From Actinernus sp. WN-2022 (Eukaryota; Cnidaria; Anthozoa; Actiniaria; Actinernidae), in contig JAOWCC010000744.1 in assembly GCA_030867875.1 (NCBI GenBank), positions 310,001 through 374,000 of the forward strand: 64,000 nt of DNA, read 5' to 3'. This document shows positions 46,623-56,496 of this stretch, piece by piece. Every line of letters begins with the position of its first letter. Position 1 is the stretch's first letter. The notes under the pieces are model-generated. The model worked only from the letters and a program-made list of their open reading frames with translations. It was not told where the DNA came from and made no database searches. Made by a program: the position numbers and the translations under genes.

Positions 46623-48056
46623 TCCATTTGCGACTAGTTAAAGTGAAAGTGCAGGGATTTGGATGCGGTTTTTTTTAAAGAAAAACATAAAATAAAGGTT
46701 TGGTTGAACCGGTTCCGTTTCACCCCAAACAGGACATGACTGAAGTTGTATATGTTTTGTTTCACTTTAATAAAGGGGCACTGTCAATCGAATCTTTAAG
46801 TTTCTTAAAAAACAAGGAACCTACAAAAAGAAAACCCCAACTAGAAGATAAATACCATGTGAATGTCCTGATTGCTTTTCAAACTTTTTCGATAGAGGAT
46901 GAATAAGATTACAAAAGCTTATTTTAGAAGCTTGATATCAGAGGTTACAGGTGAATCAATGTCCAATTGCTCTAAATTGCTCTTAAAAGCAGTATAGTTC
47001 ATGCACTTGAATCAAATTTGTTCTCCATTGTACCTGGAAAGCATACTCTGCTAATCTGAATAGTTATTTTTGTCTTTCGTCATGAGAACGTTTTTATCAT
47101 TTGGACGTTATCAATGCCGCTTTAAGCTATAGCTAATAGTACATAAAAGTAGCACTAAACAAAGTGGGATCCACATTTATTTCAAATACATATTTTATTT
47201 CGCCATTTTCAAAGTTACACATATCAATCAAGAATGCTTCATGATAAAATATTTATGTGATCAATATTGTATAATTGTAGTTTGCTTTGATAAACAGTCT
47301 ACATTGTTGGTAAATAAGGCATGGTCTTTTCCTCCATTCTCTTCACGGGTTATGCTGAAAAAGTACAAATATACATCATTAATGAAAAGGCACACATGGT
47401 TTCAGTAACATTGAAGAAGCTGACAAAAATAACAGATGACGATAATAGTGATGCAAAGGGCTTTGGACTACAGGTAAACTTTGAAGTTCATTTTTTTCTT
47501 TTGTATGGAACACAGTGAAATGAATGTCCAAATAATCCATTTCACATTGAGATTAAAGGTGCTTTTTACCTACAGTTGTTACTTTTAAAGCTTTTGTATC
47601 CTTGTGAACAAAAATAGCTTTTGACAACATACAGTGTATCAGTCCAGATATGTATTTAAGTGCTATTACTTAAACGTGCTATTATTATTTAAAAGTGCTA
47701 TTATTAAAAAAAAGGTAGGTATTAAAATATTACATGTACACAATTTCATTCTTACCTTAAATACATGCACTCCATTTACTATTCTGTGAGATCCTTCTTT
47801 GGTTGCTTGTCTTTCTAGTCTTATCTGAAATCTAAAACAAAATCAAGTGGAAGTATGCCTTTCATGATGAAAACATGAGCATTTACAAACAAGAATGGCA
47901 TACTCCCACTACAACATGTTCTCACTGCAACATGTTCTCACTACATGTATGTTAATAATTATTATAGACTTTCCAATAGTCCATGTGTATACAGCACTGT
48001 AAAAATGATTTGATATTAAAATTAAACCTTATCTATAAACAAAAACTAATGTGGTA
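46623..48056. other. Gene-free AT-rich stretch
   Basis: No supported gene. A possible exon near 47321-47476 ends in CTACAG followed by GTAAAC, but its acceptor is weak and the peptide is not recognised. Confidence 0.45.
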
Positions 48057-48676
48057 AAAGCAAGTGTAACCCCTTCTCAGCAAGTCAAGATCAGGTATTC
48101 TCAGCGAGTCAAGATCAAGAATTCTCAGCGAGTCAAGATAAAGTATTCTCAGCGATCACTGATTATAATGACTTCATGGTAAACAATGACATACATATTT
48201 TTTTGGAAAAAAAACATGTTGAAGCCATCATAAACAGTCACCAGCGAGTCAACAAGACCTATCCTCAGCGAGTCAACAAGACATATCCTCAGCGAGTCAA
48301 CATAACCTATTCTCAGCCAGTCCTTGTTACTCTTGCTCTCCTACTCATTTCTGACCCCAGGCCCGGAACTAAGGTTTGGTGAAAGCAAGTGTAACCCCTT
48401 CTCAGCAAGTCAAGATCAAGTATTCTCAGCGAGTCAAGATCAAGAATTCTCAGCGAGTCAACATCAAGTATTCTCAGCGATTACTGATTACAATGACTTC
48501 ATGGTAAACTATATGAAACAAATATTTTTTGGAAAAAAACATGTTGAAGCCATCATAAACAGTAGTCAGCGAGTCAACAAGACCTATCCTCAGCGAGTCA
48601 ATGAGACATATCCTCAGCGAGTCAACATAACCTATTCTCAGCCAGTCCTTGTTACTCTTGCTCTCCTACTCAACCC
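48057..48676. repeat. 325-bp tandem duplication with nested 24-bp repeats
   Basis: Two units start at 48057 and 48382 (AAAGCAAGTGTAACCCC). Each contains two arrays of a 24-bp repeat, one with TTCTCAGCGAGTCAAGATCA and one with CCTCAGCGAGTCAACAAGAC. Because 24 is a multiple of three, open frames give eight-residue repeats (VNKTYPQR, SASQDQVF). No start context, length or family supports a protein. Confidence 0.85.
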
Positions 48677-49388
48677 CAAACTAATTCTAAATGACTGTGT
48701 TCCAAAATAGGTAAGGACAAACAATTCTCAGTGAGTCAATAAATTTCTTGATCAAAATCTCTGGTGCTATTCTGTCATGAGCTCCTTAATTTTTAAGACA
48801 TCCCCCAAAAAAGCAAACACAAAATTACTCAAATTATAATAAAACCAAAATACCAACCTGAATTTCTGGTCACTTGACTTCATGTGCTTCTCATGGCTCC
48901 TAAATAAATCAGTGGAAAGCATCATACATGTATAGTTTACAATCATATTGATATTATTATAATACATGCTTATATGTACATAAAGTCAACCAATAAATCT
49001 GTAGATAAAACTCGTAAGATAGAATTTACCACGAATTATACCCATAAACAGAACTGGATATGTCTTACAAACCGAGAATACCGTATTAAAATTGAATTGG
49101 ATCTGTCAAAAGAATAGCAGGATTTGTCGTGGAAACTCCGTACCTAGAAACCGAACTGTCATAAAACTAGAACTGGAGAGTATAAATTATGGCTCTGCCC
49201 ACAGTATCGTTCGCAGCTGCGTTTATATTTATGTCGTCATGCAGTTTTTTGTTTGGCGACGATTGATACGAACAGGCTTTGTTTTCTTATTTCGCTGAAC
49301 TGCACAGAAGACCTTGAAATAACCGTTCAATATTTAATCTACCTTAATTTATCCTAAAGAAAGCTTTGATTTATACCCTCGAAGAAGG
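48677..49388. other. Gene-free stretch
   Basis: Nothing recognised; AT-rich sequence with short frames only. Confidence 0.5.
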
Positions 49389-49735
49389 AAATGCATTTAA
49401 TTTTCACCACTTCGCCTTCCCTTGCTGTTAACAATAGAAAATGGACAATCTGAAATCTACAATGTCTACCATCTCGTTTTTCTCGGCCAATGGATGTAAT
49501 CGTTTCGTGGGCAGAGGTTTCTCTCGGCGGCAGGAAAGGGGTCGAGTGGAACTTCTCGAAACGAGCGATGGTATTGGCCTACGCAACAATAGAAAACACC
49601 CTACCCATGAGAAAGTGCTGTACAAAAAACATAGAAGTATAGTATTATGGATGCAATCAGAATACAGGTCTCAAGAGGTTCCATGCTACTCGGAGGAAAG
49701 GCAGAGAGATGAGAAACCTCTGCTCGCAGGGTAGG
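49389..49735. mobile_element. Diverged relative of the 11.3-kb MITE
   Basis: It shares with 11600-11812 the order TTTTTCTCGGCCAATGGA, then GGCAGAGGTT, then AACCTCTGCT and GCAGGGT. The left inverted repeat is not recognisable, so this is a partial or rearranged copy of the same family. Confidence 0.6.
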
Positions 49736-50761
49736 AGGGCCACACATTTCTCTGTGTTACCCTCTTTAAATAGTTATTTTCCAAGTGGTGTACATGCATG
49801 AAATCAATGCACACAATATTTTATTAAACAACCATGTCAAAAATGTGCAGGGGAGATGCAAGGGGGGGAGGGGGGTAGAGAATGAAATCAAAAAGTCTAA
49901 AAAATATATAACCCTCCCTGGACAATGAATATGAAATATTTTGACCCTTTCTCCCCCATAACCACCCCTTTTTCAGTTCCCTATGATTTATGCCCCTCCA
50001 TTTTTGGGGATTCAAAAAAATATGACCCTTCATCTCAACCTCCTCCCCCTGCTAATTTCTGACCAGTCCCTTCAGCGACAACCCTCATGAAACCCGATTT
50101 AATTATCAGTAAAACTTTGTAATTAGAAGCTCCCATAAGGGACTGTGACCACCTTTGGTGGTTTTAAGGTTACAGGATACATTTGCGGGTCTCTCTCGTT
50201 AATAATTTTGTACGGGCGTTGTTTTAAAGAAAACTATAGAAACCTATATACCTCTGTAAAGCTTATGAAGTGTAAAATACGCTGAATGGATTTGTTTAAA
50301 AATGTATTTTATTGTAAAGCAATGCTAAGCCAACAAACGCAAAACTGACCAGGTTTATAAAAGTGAATTAGCAGCCTTCGGGTTAACGCATAAGAACAAT
50401 TCAACTGCATAATGTCAATCAGCATATGACAGCCTAAAAAAGGGTGTGAGCATTTGTAAATATTTTACTTCATTCAAATGCAATTCATTCCTAAAGTTTT
50501 AGTCTTCAATAATGTCCGAGTCACATCACGCGGGATACTCTACGACGAAAAATACTTTGAATATTGCTAAACGCTCACACCCTTTTCTTTGTCAGTAACT
50601 TATCTGTCTTTTGGCCGAGCTTTATCAAAATCTGGCAAGTCTGCATACCCTATTAATTCATTCAAAGAAAAACCTATTCGGAGATTTGGCGTGTAAAGTT
50701 TTGTGAACATTTCACACCTCATCAAGACAAATGTCAACACTTCGAACCAACTAGCCAATGA
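49736..50761. other. Gene-free stretch
   Basis: Contains a low-complexity segment with G-run and C-rich words at 49858-50060, similar in style to other dispersed repeats here. No gene is supported. Confidence 0.5.
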
Positions 50762-51183
50762 CTACGCAAGGACCCCTGGAGCTTCAAAACAGTAGTGAAA
50801 TTCGCGGGAAATTATAGACTCCGATGTGAATTCATCGCTGCTCGCGTCCTCAGTCTCTTCAAATGACTTGCTGGTTCCTGGTAAGCCAAAGAACAGTTTA
50901 AGCCTGCTGGCGCTGCTTATATTTGGAGTTGACACTGAAGTTGAAGGTTGTTATTCGCTGCCTTTAATTTCGCACGTTCTTCGAAGCATGAGCCTTTGTC
51001 ACTGTCCGCGAGCTCAATCTGGCTTGTTTTACCGAATTCGTCCTTATCGCCGGTTTCCTTTCTTTTTTGGTCCAGGGTTCGCTTTGTTTTACTCAAGGAC
51101 TCTGCTTTTCTCTTTTGTATTTCCCCATACAAACGATTGATAAAAGACTCTAAATGCACGTTTGTTATTTCGAAGAAGGGAAG
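50762..51183 (-). pseudogene. Possible host-gene terminal exon with a frameshift
   Basis: On the minus strand a reading frame opens just after an acceptor-like TTGTAG at 51184. It has a charged, protein-like sequence (INRLYGEIQKRKAESLSK, later FEERAKLKAANNN) and stops at about 50917. The neighbouring frame then carries an equally protein-like Ser/Glu-rich segment (LFFGLPGTSKSFEETE) ending in TAG at 50762. The switch lies near 50930, suggesting a frameshift or a different splice choice. There is no ATG in the exon, no matching upstream exon was found, and the family is not recognised. Confidence 0.4.
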
Positions 51184-52369
51184 CTACAACCACAGTATGC
51201 AAATTACAGTTCCTGCTAAAAGTCCACAGGGTGCCCGTGGTACGTAAAGGGATTACAACGCCTTGGTGATTTATTTAGTTTCCTTCTATATACGTTTTTT
51301 CTAAATATCTCGCAAGCTTTTATATCTTTTGAAATAATATTTTTTCTAAATTGTAGAACAATCCATAAACTTTACAAATAATCAATAATATTTAAAAAAA
51401 AAAAACATGCCTTGAAGGTATCCGGTAACCTTAAAGAATTGGAAGAAGGTGGAAAATAGCATTTACAAACAGGTTTTGTTAATAACACTACCAATCTCAT
51501 ACAAGTGCCTTTAAATATATGAATTAAGATTTGTTTGCTATCTAGTACAACCATGTGATTGCAATGTAAATTACCACAAGCATGAGTTGTGAATCAATTA
51601 TCCTGCTCCCCTAGCACAAATCATGTATGACACAAAAATATGCTAGAACTCCATGTAAAAGTGGCCCGAGTTAAGGCCACTCAGGGCCTCTTGGAAACAG
51701 ACATGGCCATGGGCGAACGCATGCAAAGCGATCAAATTTCTTCCCAATAATTTAACTGTACTAGTAAAAGCACATGCATGTTTTGGAACAGAATAATAAT
51801 CCAGCAAATCATTTGAAGGTTCTTTTCTTCCTTTCGTGAATAAGTAATTGATAATGGACAAAAGTCTGTTATTATATTCTTATAGATTAATTTGATTTTC
51901 GAGTGATTCTGAATATGAAATTCGATCGGACTTTGGACTCTACATTAGTTACAACCGATTCTTAGCCACTGGGAATAAACTAAGTATATCCTAAATGTCA
52001 CAGAGAGATTGTATCTTTACAGGGAAAAATATGTTCGTGAACCAGTGATTTCCTTGAACGGTCAATCGAAAGGAGTTTGACTATTTGTTGGAGTCCCCGT
52101 TGGAGTAAACAAGCATGACAAGGTATAAACAGCAAACACCTTACGGCTTACCTGTTCTGCAGCTTAGTTTGTTTCCCGAGACGATTTTCTTGGACAAAAG
52201 GTTAATACCGGACATTACTGTTATAACATGATCGGTATTAGAGTACTTTTGTGGTATAAATTCTGTAACAACAAGCAGAAAAGTTCAACCCACACGGCCA
52301 CAGATTGCATGCAGTCGCACGAGGTTAGCTAGACTCTTCCACAGACCCCGCTCGGCCGCAGCACTTTAT
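51184..52369. other. Gene-free stretch
   Basis: No gene, RNA or clear repeat recognised. A few A-runs and short frames only. Confidence 0.5.
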
Positions 52370-52482
52370 AGGAAAATCACATGCCTGACGAGCAGAGGTA
52401 ATTCCACCGTAAATTGCACGAGAAAACCTTTTTCGAGTGTAATTTAACGTGGAATTACCGAGTCAGGAATGTGATTTTCCTT
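52370..52482. repeat. 113-bp foldback sequence
   Basis: AGGAAAATCACATGCCTGA at the left returns inverted at the right (TCAGGAATGTGATTTTCCT), with GGTAATTCCAC and GTGGAATTACC inside. Arms are about 45 bp. A second hairpin (GTGGTGATTC against GAATCACCAC) lies at 52567-52592. Probably part of a MITE. Confidence 0.7.
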
Positions 52483-52877
52483 GAATCGCATAGTCCGATG
52501 AATTGCTTGAAGATTTAGTACTTTTGTTGATATTTTGCTAAGTTATAAATAGCGCGCGTAGTCTGCAGTGGTGATTCCACTCTGAATCACCACTCCGTCT
52601 CAGCCAATCAGCGTCTGATTTCGCAAATGCACCGTGCGATTCAGCTTTGCTTTGGCTATGCGATTCTCAGTGAAATTACTACAGGCATATTTTCTGGACC
52701 CAGCAGGCATTTCGAGGCAAACACAGGCCGAATGAGAATTCTCGGAAGATTTTAAACCAAGGCCACTGAAATAAGTCGAGTGAATGATTGAAGAAATACT
52801 GACCCAAAAAACAGGCGGTAAAGCGACCCCGAAACGGTGACTCGGCAACATAAATTTTACCGCTAAAATGCAATTTT

Positions 52878-53396
52878 ACACTCCGTAACTCGAACCCTCG
52901 ATATGACTCGAACCTACCGCCAACTCGAAGCAATTTTTGTTTCCCTTCAGGTCACTTTCTTTATAATTTTACCCTCGAGAACTCGAACCTCGTTTATCAA
53001 GACGTAACGAGACAAAATGTACTTCAGAACATTGGATTTATTTTGAAGCAGCTTGTATTCTTTGTGTTAACTTCTCTAGTTTCTTGGTTTCAGTACGTCA
53101 CATAAAACGTGTCAGTTCAGTCAGTGTGAGAATATTGTACGTGATAAGCGGTGTCAGGAAACAAAGGATCCATTCAACCAGCTTTCATCAAGCTTAGCCG
53201 CTTAGCTGTTTCTTTAAAATATTTTTACCCTTTCTCCTTAAAAAAACACTGATTAACTCTTTGAATAGAAATAAAGTATGTAAGCAAAACACCATTTTAT
53301 TCCCTAATTTCCGGTCATTTGTTCCCATCTCTCGCTAACTCGAACTCCCGATAACTCGACCCTTTTCTGATTTCCCTTGGAGGTTCGAGTGTATAT
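52878..53396. mobile_element. Possible MITE with AACTCGAAC-type ends
   Basis: Clusters of AACTCGAAC-like words occur at 52878-52985 and, inverted and direct, at 53334-53396 (TTCGAGTGTATATAG at the end). Such words are typical of pogo/Tigger-type non-autonomous elements as I remember them. No transposase is present and the boundaries are uncertain. Confidence 0.35.
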
Positions 53397-53526
53397 AGGT
53401 AATTTAATATTCTCGTGTATGTAAATTAAAGAAGTTTACCTCTACTTATTCATGTAACGCACGCTTACAATTTGTTGGATTAAAGATTATTAACTGAAAT
53501 GCCTGTTGGTTATCTCTATTTAAAAG

Positions 53527-53850
53527 CTTTTACCCCGGGGGGGGGGGGACTGCCATATAAAAGGGGTAGGGATGCTCGTCCGACGTTTTCGATTTGACCC
53601 CTAAGAGGTACTAAAATGGGCGTGGCTCAAGCTTATTTTGACCCCTAAAAGATAATAAAAATGTAAATTGATAACAGCTTTTTTGTTCAATTGACACCCG
53701 ACCCCTAAAAGGTACCGCTTTACATAGAAATATATGTGTTTGATGGTGGATACCCTAACTGGTACCAAACTCCTGATTTTGACCCCTAAAAGGTACGACG
53801 AGCATCCATGTACCCCTCACATAAGGGAGTCCCCCCCCCCGGGCTTTTAC
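53527..53850. mobile_element. G-tract foldback MITE with 7-bp target duplication
   Basis: Element 53534-53843 starts CCCGGGGGGGGG and ends in its inverse, with ends extending through GACGAGCAT over about 50 bp. CTTTTAC flanks both sides (53527-53533 and 53844-53850), giving a 7-bp (or 8-bp) target duplication. The interior repeats GACCCCTAAAAGGTAC several times. I associate this type with cnidarian genomes. Confidence 0.8.
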
Positions 53851-55069
53851 CCTCCTTCCCAAAACTGCAGTCTGCTCATTATATTACAGAACTATAAAGG
53901 GAACTGTTTGAAGCCTTTAATTTCTCGAACCAAAACCTCGGCCGTGAGAGGATTCTTGTTTAAGTTTACTTTGAGAGTTGAATATTGCTTCGCTCATCAT
54001 AAATTATTCTTTGCTGAGTGTTTATTTCTCCTGGTTATTTCTGGATTCGTGTTGGCGAGCACGGTCAAAATTAGTTTAGTGTTGGCCTACAGATCACGGT
54101 TTTTGCGATGGTATGTATTATTACCGAGAGTAAAATGAAATGTGGCATTAAACCTACGAAACGTACCTCAAACAAGAATACCGACCGATGGCGAAATCTA
54201 TTAGCGAAATCTATCTTATATCACGCATGCGCAGAAATTTTGCTGCACGGAACAAAAAAAACAAGAGCCCATCTGGGCTTTCACTCGGGCCACATGAGAT
54301 TGAAGATGAAATACACTTTCATTTGAAATCCTCTTAATAATAACCAAAGGGAAGAATTATTAGCTGAATATTAGCAGTCTTTAGGAGTGGAAGGTAGCGC
54401 GGTGACTTTCATTCTCTGCTCCCCTAGTATATATGCATGTTTTTGTTTTCTCGTATGTAAATTAAAGTACTTGACCTTTTACTGCATGTAAACACTACTT
54501 ATTCATGGAACACACGTTTGCAATTTAGTCTGCTGTTCTGTTATACTGCAGGTTCCAGTCGTAAACAGTCCGAATTTGACCAAAGTGAAACAAGCTGCTC
54601 GCGTCCGTAGATATATATTTCTTCGTTGTGCACTTTTGACATATAATTCTTCAAATGGCACCATTGTTTTATTTCTACATGTTTAATAATACAGTTCTCT
54701 GCTGTAAAAAAAATAGAACATTCTATGGAAGATTTCTTGTCCTAAAGTTTGGAAACGTAACACATGCATTTGACGCTAGAAAGGCAGTACTCTCGGATCG
54801 AAGTACGCAAAGTTAATTTACTAGTGGCAGTTTACTAGTTTGCACTATCGGCTGTTATGGAATGGAAACATACTTTCACAGCTTAATATGTATGTCGATT
54901 GGTCAGAAGGATATCTTGTTTAAGATGCTACGGTCCTTTCGGCATCAGGAAATTTTTAAACGGGAGTTTTCGTACAGTATTTCAAGCTATGCTGTAGCAC
55001 AAGTTCAGTTAAGCCACAAATGTCCGTGAAACTAATACCGTGTTCATTATTATCGGTTTTCTCTATGGG
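53851..55069. other. Gene-free stretch
   Basis: Nothing recognised apart from the dispersed fragment near 54225 shared with 12940. Confidence 0.5.
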
Positions 55070-55470
55070 TTCTCATGTATTCAATAATTACTTCTGGAGC
55101 TTCATATGTGTCTCTGTTGGTCACAATGATTTCCCCTTTCGGTTTTTCACAAGCGGTTTCATAGCAGCTCGATGTTTGACTCTCATATAGTCGATGATAA
55201 CTTATATAGCTTCATATGTACGTCGATTGCTCACAAGGATTTCCTCTTTCAGTTTTTCCCGTTAGTTTGGACATTAGGGATTTATTCTTGGAGATTTCGT
55301 ACAGTTTAGCGACCCTGTGTCGAAAGTAGAAAAGTTCGCTTAATTGTCACGAAAGTGCGAATACTGACAAGCGGTTAATTTCATAGCAGTTCGATGTTTG
55401 CAGACTCTCACGTAGTCGATAATATAAACTTCTATAGCTTCATATGTGCGTCGATTGCTCACAAGGCTAT
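55070..55470. repeat. Three diverged local repeats
   Basis: The block AGCTTCATATGT, then GTCGATTGCTCACAAGG or a variant, then TTTCxxTTTTTCxC recurs near 55098, 55210 and 55437, with TAGCAGTTCGATGTTTG preceding two of them. An old local duplication; no gene is seen. Confidence 0.6.
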
Positions 55471-56441
55471 CGTATTTGAGTTCATGAGGTTGTTTTGCCA
55501 TCAAAGAAAGGTTTTATCTAACTTTTTGTACAGTCTTTGCACTCCGGTCGGTTCATATCATTTGAGCCTCGATCGTTTCTAAGCCGTAGATATATATTTC
55601 TTGTTGTCGCTGTTGAAAACTGCCATATCATTTATAATATGACTTGAAAAGTTTCCATGTGTTTCGTGAACTCTACTGGACATCCAAACCCTCTTCGCTT
55701 CTAGTTAGAATGCCAAAAAGCTTCCAATTTCTTGCGTTTTTCGGCTGCTGTATTCAGAGGACTCAGTGGCGGTCTCCCGCCCGTAAGGTCACTTTGCTTT
55801 GTGTTGCAGTCTGCAACGACTAATTTTGAATAAACAAATGACATGACATGACATGCCTGGTTTAAGCACATCTTACATTTCCATAAACGACCAAAGGAGG
55901 CAAGGATGAGTTGAAAAAGAGCACTGATGGAAGTCGATTTAAAAATCGGTATTTCACCCCTCTGAGAATTTCGCCGGGCTAGAACATAATTCTAAAATCA
56001 TCAGATTTTCACACATGCGCAGTACCGTGACACACGCCTTTCATTATATCCGCAGTCTGTGCGGCTTTCACGATTACCATCATTCTCTCCATCAGAATCG
56101 TGTTTTAATGGACTTGTGCCTTATGCCGTTTTCGAAGTGAACAAAATGAACACAGAACAGTAGTTAAACTCGATGAAAACATTCTGTGGTACGTGCCTCG
56201 GTTTTGAACGGCAAAATTTGTCTTATTACGTAAAAATTGGTTTAAGAAAACACCTCATTTCGACCTGGCCTAACCTGACCTGTGACCTGTACTTTACACC
56301 CACCGGGTCCCGCAAGATATATTTGCTCCTGTTTGGTAGATTATATAGTCTCCATTGGAATAATTAATATCAACCCTCGCCAGGCGGCTCCGTGTTCAAG
56401 TATGTGCACTTGAACAGTGTGAGCTGATTGGTTAACGGACC
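55471..56441. other. Gene-free stretch with a retroposon-like tail
   Basis: At 55825-55855 AATAAACAAATGACATGACATGACATG looks like a pentanucleotide-repeat tail of an old LINE-type insertion. No gene is otherwise supported. Confidence 0.45.
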
Positions 56442-56496
56442 GTTCAGTTCAGTTCAGATTTATTTGCACGTGTTCAAAAATAAAAATATTACACTT
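56442..56496 (-). mobile_element. Retroposon tail fused to the second polymerase
   Basis: On the minus strand AATAAATCTGAACTGAACTGAAC ends the polymerase-coding segment. The CTGAA-type pentamer tail suggests the extreme 3' end of a non-LTR retrotransposon. Only about 55 bp is present. Confidence 0.45.

Noticed and set aside
47321..47518. 65-codon frame as a host exon
   Set aside because: A donor-like site is present at 47477, but the acceptor is weak and the peptide matches no family I know.
50826..51247. Plus-strand frames opposite the possible exon
   Set aside because: The minus strand gives the more protein-like translation; the plus-strand frames are its mirror.
53734..54138. 134-codon frame starting inside the G-tract MITE
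   Set aside because: It crosses the MITE end and has no protein-family character.
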